From assembly GCA_026707285.1 (NCBI GenBank), contig JAPOXD010000055.1:1-64000 (forward strand): a stretch of DNA of 64,000 nucleotides. The letters run 5' to 3'. The notes under the pieces were generated by a model. That model ran no database searches. It had not been told where the DNA came from and was given only the letters and a program-made list of their open reading frames with translations. Within the stretch, counting starts at the first letter, position 1; each line of letters starts with the position of its first letter. A program made the translations under genes and the position numbers. Positions 46,969 through 55,521 of this stretch are shown here, in pieces. This DNA comes from Chloroflexota bacterium (GTDB lineage Bacteria; Chloroflexota; UBA11872).

Positions 46969-48138
46969 ATGACCAGCGCCGCCGCCGACATCCGCGTAGT
47001 CACCTTCGACGGTCCCGGCACGCCCCCGGTGCTGCGGCGGGTGCCTCGGCCCTCGATTCCGCCGCGAGGCGCGCTGATTCGCATCGAGGCCTGCGGCGTC
47101 TGTGGCACCGATCTGCACATCCTCCAGGGGCACTGGCCGGGTGCGTTGCCCTGGCCGCTAACGCTGGGCCACGAGCTGGCGGGCGTGGTGGAGGAGATCG
47201 GACCGGATCTCCGCACGGACGCCACCGGCGCGGCGCTCCGCGAGGGCGACCACGTCATGCTGCCGCCGCTTAACGCCTGCGGCGTGTGCGAGGTCTGCGT
47301 CGACACCCCCGAACGCGCCAACAAGTGCCTCAACCCGACTTACTACGGGCGCAAGATCCCCTTCAAGCGTCCGCCGCACCTTTGGGGCGGTTGGGCAGAC
47401 ATGCTGTTCGTGGACCTGGACGCCTTTCCCGCCACCAAGCTTTTTCGGCTGCCGGACGACATGCCGCTGACGGTGGGCACGCTGGTCGAGCCCTACAGCT
47501 CGGTGACGCGGGCCTTCAATCGAGTGGACGCGCTGGGTATCGGGGCGGCTACCGCGGGCGCGTCGGTGGTGATTCAGGGCGCCGGACCCATCGGCTTGCT
47601 CGCCACGGTCGCCGCGCGCCAGCGCGGGGCCGCGACGGTGGTGACCGTCGGCGATCCGGAAACACCCAGATTGGCGCTCGCACGTGCATTTGGCGCCGAT
47701 GCCACCGTGTCGCTCGCGGCGACGCCGGACGCGGCGGATCGCATAGCGGCAGTGCACGCGGCGGTCGGCGGCAGCGGCGCGGACATCGTGATCGGGTGCT
47801 CGGGCAATCCGGCCGCCGGACCCGAAGGCGTGGAGATGCTGCGCGACGGCGGGACCTTCGTGGAGATGGGCCAGTTCACGGACGCCGGCAGCTTCGACAC
47901 CAGTTGGCATCGGTTCTGCACCAAGGAGATCCAGCTGCTCGGCAGCTGGGCCTTCACGCCCAACGAGGTGGCCCAGGCTATGCGCGACCTGCACGCCATT
48001 CAATCCGACCACGACTGGCCGCGCCTGCACACCAACTTCGCCCTGAGTGTGGAGGGCGTGGCGGCCGCGATCACGGCGGCCACGACAATGACCGCGCTCA
48101 AGGCAACTGTTGTCCCGGGGATGGCGGGCGACGCCTGA
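46969..48138 (+). CDS. zinc-binding alcohol dehydrogenase (MDR family)
   Basis: 389-aa medium-chain dehydrogenase. Catalytic zinc ligands lie in EACGVCGTDLHIL and LGHELAGVVEEIG; the structural-zinc loop has CGVCEVCVDTPERANKC. The Rossmann fold carries VIQGAGPIGLLATVAARQRG. It oxidises or reduces a sugar, polyol or amino-alcohol with NAD(P). ATG 46969 is 15 bases after GGAGGGG. Divergent from the aldolase gene and possibly part of the same catabolic path. The GTDLHILQG/PFKRPPHLWGG type resembles sorbitol/threonine dehydrogenases. Confidence 0.9.
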   Translation: MTSAAADIRVVTFDGPGTPPVLRRVPRPSIPPRGALIRIEACGVCGTDLHILQGHWPGALPWPLTLGHELAGVVEEIGPDLRTDATGAALREGDHVMLPPLNACGVCEVCVDTPERANKCLNPTYYGRKIPFKRPPHLWGGWADMLFVDLDAFPATKLFRLPDDMPLTVGTLVEPYSSVTRAFNRVDALGIGAATAGASVVIQGAGPIGLLATVAARQRGAATVVTVGDPETPRLALARAFGADATVSLAATPDAADRIAAVHAAVGGSGADIVIGCSGNPAAGPEGVEMLRDGGTFVEMGQFTDAGSFDTSWHRFCTKEIQLLGSWAFTPNEVAQAMRDLHAIQSDHDWPRLHTNFALSVEGVAAAITAATTMTALKATVVPGMAGDA

Positions 48139-48154
48139 CCAAGCGAACAGAAAT

Positions 48155-48238
48155 GTCATTCCGAACGAACGTGAGGAATCTAAGGACGTTGTGCGTTCTC
48201 CCCGCCACTTAGATTCCTCGCCTGCGGCTCGGAATGAC
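48155..48238. repeat. 84-bp inverted-repeat element (MITE-like)
   Basis: Ends GTCATTCCGA...TCGGAATGAC, with inner arms GAGGAATCTAAG/CTTAGATTCCTC around a ~20-nt centre. Close relatives: 53642-53723 and 55383-55490. It lies in the 152-bp gap after the dehydrogenase gene. Confidence 0.65.
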
Positions 48239-48290
48239 GGAACGGGGCCACCGGACCACAGCACGACCGAATGCCGTACGCTAGCCCGCA

Positions 48291-48848
48291 ATGGACCGCC
48301 TTCCGCGCACGATCCGCACGCCGCGCCTGACCCTTCGGCCGTTCGAGCTGCGCGACATCGAGCCCCGCCAGGCCTATTGCAACGACGCCGAGTGGGCCCG
48401 CTATTTCCCCCTTCCGCTCCCCTATACCCGCCGTGATGCGGAGGAATTTGTGGTCGGGCGGCTGGTGGACGAATGGGGCAAAGACCCGTCGTGGTGGGCA
48501 GCCGATCTGGACGGGGAGTTGATCGGTCACATCGGGCTGTGGCCCGACCCGCAGAATCGCCACGCAGAGGTCGGCTATGCCATCGCCAGGCCGCGGTGGG
48601 GCCAGGGCTACGCCACCGAGGTCGTGAGCGCCGTGGTTCACGCGGTGTTCAGCACCACCGACTTCGAACGCGTGTACGCCCGCGCGGACGTGCGCAACGC
48701 CGCCTCGCGGCGGGTCCTGGAGAAGGTGGGCATGGTCCAGGTCGGCGAGGTGCGCGACAACCGCGTCGCGCATGGCCTGCGCGTCGACGACGCCTACTAC
48801 GCGGTCCTCAAGTCCGACTGGCCGCCCGCGGGAGACGCGAGCGACTGA
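48291..48848 (+). CDS. GNAT N-acetyltransferase (RimJ/RimL type)
   Basis: 185-aa acetyltransferase. IRTPRLTLRPFELRD is the usual start of this group, then HIGLWPDPQNRHAEVGYAI, the acetyl-CoA loop RPRWGQGYATEVVSAVV near residue 97, and NAASRRVLEKVGMVQVGEV. It resembles ribosomal-protein Ser/Ala acetyltransferases but most relatives act on small molecules or unknown proteins. ATG 48291 lies 52 bp after a repeat element. The dioxygenase gene follows 54 bp later on the same strand. Confidence 0.9.
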   Translation: MDRLPRTIRTPRLTLRPFELRDIEPRQAYCNDAEWARYFPLPLPYTRRDAEEFVVGRLVDEWGKDPSWWAADLDGELIGHIGLWPDPQNRHAEVGYAIARPRWGQGYATEVVSAVVHAVFSTTDFERVYARADVRNAASRRVLEKVGMVQVGEVRDNRVAHGLRVDDAYYAVLKSDWPPAGDASD

Positions 48849-48901
48849 GCCGGCGCGGCGCTATCATCGCTGCCGTCACCGCCCGCAAGTCCCTCAGCGC
48901 C

Positions 48902-49930
48902 ATGAACGAGTTTCGCGACTCGACTGACCTCGTCGGCGACGGCGATCGCCTGCGCGCCCGCGCCGAAGCGGACGGCTATCTCTTCATTCGCGACCTGGTG
49001 CCCGCCGAAAATTTGGAGCGCGTGCGGCTGGAGTTTCTCGAGGTCCTGCGCGACTTGGGCTATGTCGATGCGGCGGGCTACCGGGACCAGCAGGTGAACC
49101 CCGCCGGCATCCCCGAGGGTCGCGGGAGCATCCCCAACGACACCTACGCGCGGCTCTACCTGCTCGAATCGTTCCACGCGCTGCAGCTCGAGCCGGTGTT
49201 GCTGGCGGTCATGGAGGCGCTGCTCGACCCCCCGGTGCTGGCGCATCCCAGCATCATCTCGCGCGTGATGTTCCCGCAGCGCGAGATGTTCACCACGCCG
49301 CCGCACCAGGACTTCCCGCACGTCCAGGGTTCGGCCGACGTCTACACGGCGTGGTTTCCCCTGCACGACCTGCCGGCCTCGATGGGTGGGCTGGCGGTCG
49401 CGGCCGGCTCGCACCGCCGGGGCGTCTACGACTACCGACCGGCGCTCGGCGCGGGCGGCATCGCCGTGATCGATCCGCTGGAAGGCACCTGGGCGACCAA
49501 CGAGTTTCGGCAGGGCGACGTCCTCATCTTTCACAGCCTGACGGTGCACCGCGGCCTCCCGGTCACGGGCAACCGGGTTCGCATGTCCGTCGACGGCCGC
49601 TACCAATGCGCCCGCGAGCCCGTGCTCCAACGGACCCTGCTGCCGCATATGGGCGTGACGACCTGGGAAGAGGTCTACGCCGGCTGGGAGTCCGACGACT
49701 TGAAGTACTACTGGTCCGACCTCGAGACCACGATCGCCGAGGTCAACGATGTCCATCTGGAGCAGGTGGACGCTCTGACGCTCGAGGAGTTCGAAGACGG
49801 CACGCTGCCGCCCGAACTGGTGAACAAATCGCTCGGCGCGTTGGAGCGAATCATCGAGCGCGACGATCCCGATCTGCGCGAGCGGGCGGAAGCCGTGTTG
49901 GCCGCGCACACCGCAACCGACGAGTCATAG
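48902..49930 (+). CDS. phytanoyl-CoA dioxygenase family protein
   Basis: 342-aa Fe(II)/2-oxoglutarate oxygenase. His135-Gln-Asp137 (PPHQDFPH) and distal His216 in SLTVHRGLPVTGNRVRMSV give the metal triad, with Arg225 or Arg227 for 2-oxoglutarate. The long C-terminal part (about 245-342) is acidic and beyond the catalytic core. It is distantly related to the protein at 3470-4351. ATG 48902 lies 54 bp after the GNAT stop; a frame extending far upstream is a shadow of the GNAT gene. Followed by a GH127-like gene 22 bp later. Substrate unknown. Confidence 0.9.
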   Translation: MNEFRDSTDLVGDGDRLRARAEADGYLFIRDLVPAENLERVRLEFLEVLRDLGYVDAAGYRDQQVNPAGIPEGRGSIPNDTYARLYLLESFHALQLEPVLLAVMEALLDPPVLAHPSIISRVMFPQREMFTTPPHQDFPHVQGSADVYTAWFPLHDLPASMGGLAVAAGSHRRGVYDYRPALGAGGIAVIDPLEGTWATNEFRQGDVLIFHSLTVHRGLPVTGNRVRMSVDGRYQCAREPVLQRTLLPHMGVTTWEEVYAGWESDDLKYYWSDLETTIAEVNDVHLEQVDALTLEEFEDGTLPPELVNKSLGALERIIERDDPDLRERAEAVLAAHTATDES

Positions 49931-49951
49931 GCGCCGCGGGCAGGTGAGGGA

Positions 49952-51592
49952 ATGACGGTCCGGTCCGCCTCCGACGACGCCCAGCCGCACGACGCCCCGG
50001 CGGCCGCGGCGCACGGGCGCGGCCCGCGTCGCGTCGCGAACGTCAACACCACGGACCTGCGCAGCGCCATTGAGCTGGGCACACGCGCCATGGCGCGCTG
50101 CTTCAACGCGGACGACGACGATCTGCCCTTCATGTACTCCCGCCTGTGGCCCGACGGGTGGTTCGGGTTCAGCCCGTGGCACTGCGCCGTGCAGGTGTCG
50201 GGCCGCCACCTGGAGTCGATGCTGCGGGCCGCGGAGGTCACCGGCTCGCCGGTTGATGAGGAAGCCATCGCCAAGCACACGCGGGGGGCGTTGTTCTCCT
50301 TCACCGGGCCGGTGCCGCTGCCCTGCAACCGGCGCGAGATGGGCGGACCGCTGGTCGAGGTGGACGAGCACAGCATTCGCGAGGGATTCCACGGGCTCAA
50401 CGCGCTGGTGCGCCACCGAGGCAACGACCAGGCGGCCGAATTGACCGAGCAATGCATCGCCGAGATCCGGGAGTTCTGGTCGCCCGAGCAAGGCTGGGAC
50501 CTGGCGTCGCTCAACGCCCGGTCCGGCCTCGACTTTCAGGCGCGGCCGACCTTTGTCGAGGGCGTGGGGCGGGCCATCGGGCCGCTGGTCAAGTACGTCC
50601 GCACGACCGGATCGGACGCGGCGCTGGAGCTGGCGCAGACCCTGAAAGATCACGCGCTCGACAAGTTCTTCCTGCCGGACGGCTCCTACGAAACCGAGCG
50701 CTTCGGGGCGCACGGGCACTCGACGACGTGCGTCATGTCCTCGCTGGCGCAGCTGGCCGACCTGACCGACGACGCCGCGTTGCTCGAACGCGTCCGCACG
50801 TTCTACGACCAGGGCCTGTGGACGATTCGCGACGAGATCGGCTGGGTGATGGAGCGCAGCGATCCGGGCCGCAACCCGGACCAGGGCGAGTTGAACAACA
50901 CCGGCGACATGCTGGAGACGGCGCTGATTCTGGCGCGGCGGGGCTATCCGAGCTACTACGACGACGCCGAGCAGATGCTGCGGGCGCACATCCTGCCGTC
51001 GCAATTTCGGGACACGTCGTTCACGGGGCCGGCGCCGGAACCCGACGACAGCGACGCGCGCCGCGACGTGGCCGATCGCGCGCTGGGGATGTTCGGCTTC
51101 TGCGCGCCCTACGCGCACCGGCCCATCGGAATTTCGGAAGTCGCGCCCAGCTGGGACATCGTCGCCGGCACCACGGGTTCGCTCTGCGAGGCGTTCGCTG
51201 ACGCGGTGCGCTGGGATGGCGAGGTAACCCGCGTGAACCTATGGTTCGATCACGCCACTGCCGACGCGCGCGTGGAGTCGAGGTATTCCGAAGGCATGCT
51301 GCGGGTCACGCCACTGCGCGGTGGGCCGGTCGCGATTCGCATTCCGGATTGGCTCAGATCCGGCGATATCGAGGTCGAGCCGGCCGAGCTCGAGCGCCGA
51401 TTCGCGGACGGCTACCTGGAGTTTCCGAACGCAACGCCGGATCAGGCCATCACCCTGCACGCGGCGTTGCCCACGCGGGAGCTGGTGCTCAAGCACCGCA
51501 CCCGCGACATCCGCGTGCGGTTGCGCGGGGCCGCGGTTGAGGCCATGGACAGCTTCGGCACGGACTTCACCTACTTCGACCCCCTCGACTGA
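49952..51592 (+). CDS. GH127-like / six-hairpin glycosidase-fold protein
   Basis: 546-aa protein resembling beta-L-arabinofuranosidase-type (alpha/alpha)6-barrel proteins. Alpha-helical repeats span about 40-400 (SRLWPDGWFGFSPWHCAVQV, GRAIGPLVKYVRTTGSDAAL, ELNNTGDMLETALILARRG), and a beta-sandwich tail follows (about 400-500, VNLWFDHATADARVES, IRIPDWLRSGD). The Cys/Glu residues of the GH127 site were not confirmed, so enzymatic activity is uncertain. ATG 49952 has GGTGAGGG upstream. The adjacent dioxygenase gene may belong to the same transcript. Confidence 0.7.
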   Translation: MTVRSASDDAQPHDAPAAAAHGRGPRRVANVNTTDLRSAIELGTRAMARCFNADDDDLPFMYSRLWPDGWFGFSPWHCAVQVSGRHLESMLRAAEVTGSPVDEEAIAKHTRGALFSFTGPVPLPCNRREMGGPLVEVDEHSIREGFHGLNALVRHRGNDQAAELTEQCIAEIREFWSPEQGWDLASLNARSGLDFQARPTFVEGVGRAIGPLVKYVRTTGSDAALELAQTLKDHALDKFFLPDGSYETERFGAHGHSTTCVMSSLAQLADLTDDAALLERVRTFYDQGLWTIRDEIGWVMERSDPGRNPDQGELNNTGDMLETALILARRGYPSYYDDAEQMLRAHILPSQFRDTSFTGPAPEPDDSDARRDVADRALGMFGFCAPYAHRPIGISEVAPSWDIVAGTTGSLCEAFADAVRWDGEVTRVNLWFDHATADARVESRYSEGMLRVTPLRGGPVAIRIPDWLRSGDIEVEPAELERRFADGYLEFPNATPDQAITLHAALPTRELVLKHRTRDIRVRLRGAAVEAMDSFGTDFTYFDPLD

Positions 51593-51599
51593 CTGAGGA

Positions 51600-51823
51600 C
51601 GAGCAGCCGCACGGGCTGCCCCTACAAGGCGCCCCCTTGCGGTGGCCGCCCTTCGCGTAGGGGCGTCCCTCATGGGCGCCCGGGCGGCCGATGAGTCGGG
51701 CAGCCACAAGGGCTGCCCCTACAAGATGCGTCCGACCGGTTGCCGCCCTCCGGGTAGGGGCGCCCCTTGTGGGCGCCCGGGCGGCCGGTGAATCGGGCAG
51801 CCACAAGGGATTGCCCCTACAAG
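51600..51823. repeat. 97-bp tandem repeat array with palindromes
   Basis: GCAGCC starts recur exactly at 51603, 51700 and 51797, giving a 97-bp period and about 2.3 units. Each unit has GGGCAGCC-acaag-GGCTGCCC and GGGCGCC-type inverted pairs. A related fragment is at 59985-60045. It fills most of the 298-bp gap after the GH127-like gene. Confidence 0.75.
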
Positions 51824-51837
51824 ACGAGCTCGAATGG

Positions 51838-51860
51838 CGATCCGATGTAGCATCGGATCG
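51838..51860. promoter_or_regulatory. 10-bp perfect hairpin upstream of VOC gene
   Basis: CGATCCGATG-tag-CATCGGATCG ends 30 bp before ATG 51891. It could be an operator or a hairpin in the leader; there is no T run, so termination is unlikely. Confidence 0.4.
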
Positions 51861-51890
51861 TGATACTTGGGCGCGGGATGCGAGCGAGGC

Positions 51891-52238
51891 ATGAAGGTTC
51901 GAGCGGTCGACTTCGTTCAGATCCAGGTGCGCGACATGGACCGGGCCCTGGGCTTCTATCGCGACGCCCTGGGGATGCCGGTCGGCCAGGCGTGGGGCGA
52001 CGAATGGGTGGAGCTGGCGGCCGGCGACACCACGATCGCGCTGGCGGCGGAGGTCGAGGGCGTGAGCGTGGCGCTGTCCGTCGATAGCGTGAGCGACGCG
52101 GTCGAGGAGCTGCGGGCCAAGGGCGTTGAGGTCGTCGTGGGACCCCAGGGCAACGAATGGTGCGCCAGCGCCGCGATCCGGGACCCGGAGGGCAACCTGG
52201 TGGTGCTGCACCAGCGACACGACGGCACGGTGGGCTAG
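51891..52238 (+). CDS. VOC/glyoxalase-family protein
   Basis: 115-aa single-domain vicinal-oxygen-chelate protein: FVQIQVRDMDRALGFYRDAL, then EWVELAAGDTTIALA and the terminal AAIRDPEGNLVVLHQR with the second metal Glu (EGN). The usual first metal residue His is Gln (QIQVRD), as in many non-glyoxalase members. Function could be resistance, isomerase or dioxygenase-like; not assignable. ATG 51891 fits the family start. After the stop is a 650-bp region without a convincing gene. Confidence 0.85.
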   Translation: MKVRAVDFVQIQVRDMDRALGFYRDALGMPVGQAWGDEWVELAAGDTTIALAAEVEGVSVALSVDSVSDAVEELRAKGVEVVVGPQGNEWCASAAIRDPEGNLVVLHQRHDGTVG

Positions 52239-52887
52239 CGAGACTCGTGCGTACTTCTTCGTCATTCCGGCGCCGACCGGACTTCAGTCTGGTCGAGTCT
52301 CCCGGCGCCCTCGTGGCATGCGCTGGGGGCGGTTCGGGAACGACCTCTGCCGAGCGTCTGCGGAGTCTTGCCGACCGTCTCGGCGAGTGGGTCGCACGAA
52401 AAAGGCGTGAGCGGGCGACTGCGTGGGGCCATCCGCCGAACGCCGACTTCTCAGGGCCGAATCGGTTCTCTGTATCGAGGGCCAATGGCCATTCCGACTT
52501 TCGCAAGGCGGCAGGCGCACGCCGCTACGCGCCCTCCGCCGCGATCGGTCGCTATCAGCCGGTCCTTGCGGCGGAGGCGTCGTCACAAGGGCGTCCCGCC
52601 GCTCCATTCCGGTGGCTGGGACTGGCGGTGACGGGCTTGCAAGTGGCCCGGCGCGGTCTGAACGGGGCAGCGAGGGCAACCGCGCATCTTCTGCTGGATG
52701 ACTCTGCGACGTCATCTCGCAGCCAGCGCGTCATTACCGACGCGTCGATTCGGCACAACATGCCCATCCACACGCTGTCAGGCTACGGGTCGTCGGATCT
52801 GAACTAGCCGAGGCTCGGGGGCGTCGCGACCTTTCGCGACTGGGCAGCGACGCTGCAAAGGGCCGCCCGCAAAGCGCTTCGGTGCTT
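52239..52887. other. 649-bp region without a supported gene
   Basis: Begins with CGTCATTCCGGCGCC, a piece of the CGTCATTCC repeat type, and a weak inverted repeat around 52275-52300. Several overlapping open frames exist on both strands, but none has a coherent start, ribosome site, or recognisable domain; repeats of Arg/Pro/Ser codons look like GC-driven read-through. I see no RNA gene. It precedes the FitAB operator. Confidence 0.5.
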
Positions 52888-52916
52888 GCATATTGCCAGC
52901 ACTGCTGGCAATATGC
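52888..52916 (+). promoter_or_regulatory. perfect palindromic operator of FitAB/VapBC module
   Basis: GCATATTGCCAGCA and TGCTGGCAATATGC mirror exactly around one C, ending 4 bp before the antitoxin ATG. FitA/VapB RHH antitoxins bind such inverted repeats to repress their operon. The AT-rich centre stands out in GC-rich DNA, and overlap with the promoter/start is probable. Confidence 0.75.
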
Positions 52917-52920
52917 TGTC

Positions 52921-53157
52921 ATGCCAGTCCAAATCACGATTCGGGACGTTCCCGACGACGTGCGCAACGAGTTGGCGTCGCGCGCGGCCCGTCGCGGCCA
53001 GTCCATGCAGGAGTTCCTGCGCGGGGAGTTGGAGCGCATCGCGTCGCGGCCCTCGAACGACGTCTTGCTGCAAGAGGTGCGTCGACGCGTGGAAGCGTCA
53101 GGCACGCGCGTGACGGCGGCAGAAATCCTTGAGGCCCGCGACGCGGACCGGAAGTGA
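52921..53157 (+). CDS. FitA-like RHH antitoxin
   Basis: 78-aa ribbon-helix-helix antitoxin: MPVQITIRDVPDDVRNELAS is the beta-strand plus first helix, then RGQSMQEFLRGELERIAS forms the DNA-binding helix pair, with a C-terminal tail that wraps the toxin. The palindrome at 52888-52916 is its likely operator. ATG 52921 is only 4 bp downstream, so the mRNA may be nearly leaderless. Its stop overlaps the PIN toxin GTG by 4 bp, the standard pairing. Confidence 0.9.
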   Translation: MPVQITIRDVPDDVRNELASRAARRGQSMQEFLRGELERIASRPSNDVLLQEVRRRVEASGTRVTAAEILEARDADRK

Positions 53158-53555
53158 GGGCCGTCGTTGACGCGTCCGTCCTCACCGCGACCCTAGTCGA
53201 TGCAGGACCCGAGGGTGAGTGGGCCAGAGCAACGGTCGTCGATGGGCCTCTGGCCGGACCGGAGTTCGTCTTGGCCGAGACCAGCAACATCCTGCGACGG
53301 ATGGAGCGATCCGGCCGGATATCAACGCTGCAAGCCACCGCCAGTCACCGCGACATGCTGCGGTTTGACATTGCGCTGTTTTCGTTCGCCCCGTACGCCG
53401 AGCGCGTGTGGGCGCTGCGCGCAAACGTCACCAGCTACGACGCGTGGTACGTCGCGCTGGCCGAGTCCCTCGACTACCCGCTCGTGACGCTCGACCGCAG
53501 GCTCAGCCGCGCCACCGGACCGAGGTGCGACTTCATCACGCCGCCACGCGCGTAG
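53154..53555 (+). CDS. PIN-domain toxin (VapC/FitB type)
   Basis: 133-aa PIN ribonuclease. First Asp in RAVVDASVLTATL, Glu in LAETSNILRRM, Asp in TSYDAWYVALAESL and the final Asp of LVTLDRRLSRA form an intact acidic active site. VapC toxins cleave tRNA or rRNA; target is unknown here. GTG 53154 overlaps the antitoxin stop (GTGA). It is the only complete PIN module in the window, contrasting with the broken ones near 20 kb. Confidence 0.92.
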   Translation: MRAVVDASVLTATLVDAGPEGEWARATVVDGPLAGPEFVLAETSNILRRMERSGRISTLQATASHRDMLRFDIALFSFAPYAERVWALRANVTSYDAWYVALAESLDYPLVTLDRRLSRATGPRCDFITPPRA

Positions 53556-53641
53556 ATGGACGCCTCGCCCGAGCAAGGCTGAATTTCATTGAGTGGTCTG
53601 GCTCCATGCGGCCCCAAGCTCCGTGCTTGCCCACTCTGAAT

Positions 53642-53723
53642 GTCATTCCAAACGAAGTGAGGAATCTAAGGACGTTGTGCCTTCTCTCCGCCCCTTGGAT
53701 CTCTCGCTGCCGCTCGGAATGAC
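53642..53723. repeat. 82-bp inverted-repeat element (MITE-like)
   Basis: GTCATTCCA...GAGGAATCTAAGG...GGATCTCTCGCTGC...TCGGAATGAC: the family of 48155-48238 with GACGTTGTGC in the centre of both. It lies in the 208-bp gap between the toxin and the thioesterase genes. Confidence 0.65.
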
Positions 53724-53763
53724 GAATGGCTGGTGCTCGGACTAACAGGTCGCGATCAGCCGC

Positions 53764-54198
53764 TCAAAGCTCCCGCAGTTTCCCCCACGTGGGGTGGTCG
53801 GCTGGAAGCCGTCGCGGGCGGCCCTCCCCGTCCACGAAGGCGTTTTGCGTGGTGGCGGTGGCGAGCAACGTGTCGTCCCGTCGAATCTCGTAGCGCAGCC
53901 GCACCCGCAGCCGTGAGACCTCGTCCACCCACACGTCCACGGTCACCACATCCTCGCCGAGTGCCGGTGAGATATAGCGGCAGCTGCATTCCACCAACGA
54001 CAGAAACAGGCCGCCGGCGGTGAGGTCCGCGTAGCCCAGATCGATCGCCCGCAGCCACCCGAGCCGCGCCTCTTCGAGCCAGAGGAGGTAGCTCGAATGG
54101 TGCGCGATGCCCTGCGCGTCGGTATCGGAATAGCGCACGCGCAGGGTCTCGCGGTGAGCGGGCGGCGCATCGGTGGCGTCCCGGCGTTCGCGGGGCAT
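53764..54198 (-). CDS. acyl-CoA thioesterase (4HBT/YbgC-FadM type)
   Basis: 144-aa hotdog-fold protein. LRVRYSDTDAQGIAHHSSYL carries the catalytic Asp (DAQG) of the YbgC group and SSYLLWLEEARLGWLRAIDL the following helix. Later strands (VDVWVDEVSRLRVRLRYEI) match. It hydrolyses an acyl-CoA thioester; chain type unknown. ATG 54198 adds a short unstructured N-terminus (about 14 residues). It is 16 bp downstream of the DUF4432 gene on the same strand, so probably co-expressed. Confidence 0.87.
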   Translation of the reverse strand: MPRERRDATDAPPAHRETLRVRYSDTDAQGIAHHSSYLLWLEEARLGWLRAIDLGYADLTAGGLFLSLVECSCRYISPALGEDVVTVDVWVDEVSRLRVRLRYEIRRDDTLLATATTQNAFVDGEGRPRRLPADHPTWGKLREL

Positions 54199-54214
54199 TG
54201 GACCTTGCGGCGGA

Positions 54215-55294
54215 CTACGCCCCGACGAGCGCGAGGAAGTCGTCGATCGCGTCCGCTCCGTCGAGCACCTGGAGGCGCACGTCGAACGACGCCGTCTCGC
54301 CTGGCTCGAGGGAGTGCAAGGTGCCGTCGGCGCGGTTGCGCGCGCGGCCGAGCACGGTGGCGTTGCCGGGCTCGATGCCGGTCACGTAGTCGCCGGGCGT
54401 GGTGTTGCGCCAGTGGTTGAGGTACGGCAGCTGGTTCTTGTTCCAGGTGAACCCCAGCCCGAGCCCGTCGCCCAGCCCGCGATTCACCAGCGCCGCGTGG
54501 ACGGTGCCGTCGGCCGCCGCCTCCACGTCGTGAATCAACACCTGCACCTGCCAGTCGACGGAGGGGCCTTCGTAGACCTCCCACCAGTCCGGGCTTGCCC
54601 CGGTGTAGATGTCGTGAAACCGGCGCGACAGGCTGCGCACGTGGAACCGCGTGCCCTCGTCGAGCAGCGGATGCCCCGGATTGATGTGGTACAGGATCAT
54701 CATGTGCTGGGTGCGGTGACCATGATTGGTCACCGTGTCGTGGATCTCGATGGTGCTGGAGCCCAGCGCGGTCTCGATTCGGCGGACGAGCTCCAGGTTT
54801 TCGCCATAGAGAATCGCCTGGCGCACGCGGCCCTGCACCCACATGCGGTACTCGTCGCCGTCCCAGGCGCCGTCCGCCCAGACGTTCGTCGCGCCCAGGT
54901 TGGACAGCCGCCCGTGCAGGCCCTCCTCGCCCCCCTCGTCGTCGTCGTCCACCGGGTCGCCCACGTTGGTGAGGCCGCCGGTAACCAGCAGGCCGAGCAC
55001 CGTGGTGCGAATCCAGCCCTGACCGCCGGGCTCATAGCGCGCGCCCTGCACGTCGCCCGTTGGCGTGCGGAACGCCAGGGGGATGCCGCGGTACGAAGCG
55101 CTCGAGATATCCAAGGCCCGCCCCGGCAGCACGGTGAATCGCAGACCCGATCCCGTGTCGAAATCAACCGCTTCCACGCCGTCGCCCGAGCCGCCGTCCA
55201 AACGGTATTCGCGGACGCCGCCGACCTGGGACAGGTCGCCAACGCGCGCCATCAACTCCGCGCGGGTGTAGTCACGTCCCCAGAGCGTCGGCAT
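54215..55294 (-). CDS. DUF4432 (aldose-1-epimerase-like) protein
   Basis: 359-aa beta-sandwich protein of the galactose-mutarotase superfamily, DUF4432 type. RFTVLPGRALDISSASYRGI, GGLTNVGDP, HDTVTNHGHRTQHMMILYH (with the His that often serves in mutarotases), and GIEPGNATVLGRARNR are visible. ATG 55294 begins MPTLWGRDYTRAEL, as in the family; a longer frame lacks similarity. Likely handles a free or bound sugar ring; true activity undefined. Followed at 16 bp by the thioesterase gene. Confidence 0.88.
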   Translation of the reverse strand: MPTLWGRDYTRAELMARVGDLSQVGGVREYRLDGGSGDGVEAVDFDTGSGLRFTVLPGRALDISSASYRGIPLAFRTPTGDVQGARYEPGGQGWIRTTVLGLLVTGGLTNVGDPVDDDDEGGEEGLHGRLSNLGATNVWADGAWDGDEYRMWVQGRVRQAILYGENLELVRRIETALGSSTIEIHDTVTNHGHRTQHMMILYHINPGHPLLDEGTRFHVRSLSRRFHDIYTGASPDWWEVYEGPSVDWQVQVLIHDVEAAADGTVHAALVNRGLGDGLGLGFTWNKNQLPYLNHWRNTTPGDYVTGIEPGNATVLGRARNRADGTLHSLEPGETASFDVRLQVLDGADAIDDFLALVGA

Positions 55295-55382
55295 CAGGCC
55301 GTCCCCCGTCCCTCTTTGAGAGCCGCATTGTAGGAAGGTCCGGGCAATGCGTTGCGTGAGACAGGCACTTGGCGCCAGTTCC

Positions 55383-55490
55383 GTCATTCGAGCACGGCGA
55401 GGAACCTAAGGCGCCCCATCCCGGCTCCGAGGCTGGGCATTCGCGATGCCTCAGATTCGTTATTCCGAGCGCAGCGAGGAATCTAAGGGC
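55383..55490. repeat. two partial copies of the GAGGAATCTAAGG repeat
   Basis: GTCATTCGAGCACGGCGAGG then AACCTAAGG, and a second piece CTCAGATTCGTTATTCCGAG followed by CGCAGCGAGGAATCTAAGG, match the ends of the elements at 48155 and 53642 but the middle is unlike them. It fills half of the 227-bp gap between the AAC(3)-like and DUF4432 genes. Confidence 0.55.
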
Positions 55491-55521
55491 TGTCAGGCAG
55501 CACCCGGGGGAACTCTAGCCC

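Noticed and set aside
51600-51823. CRISPR array
   Set aside because: The 97-bp units contain no short constant repeats with variable spacers, and no cas genes are near.
52157-52807. 216-codon plus-strand frame and overlapping minus-strand frames after the VOC gene
   Set aside because: No coherent start or domain; the plus frame begins inside the VOC gene and reads through repeat sequence.
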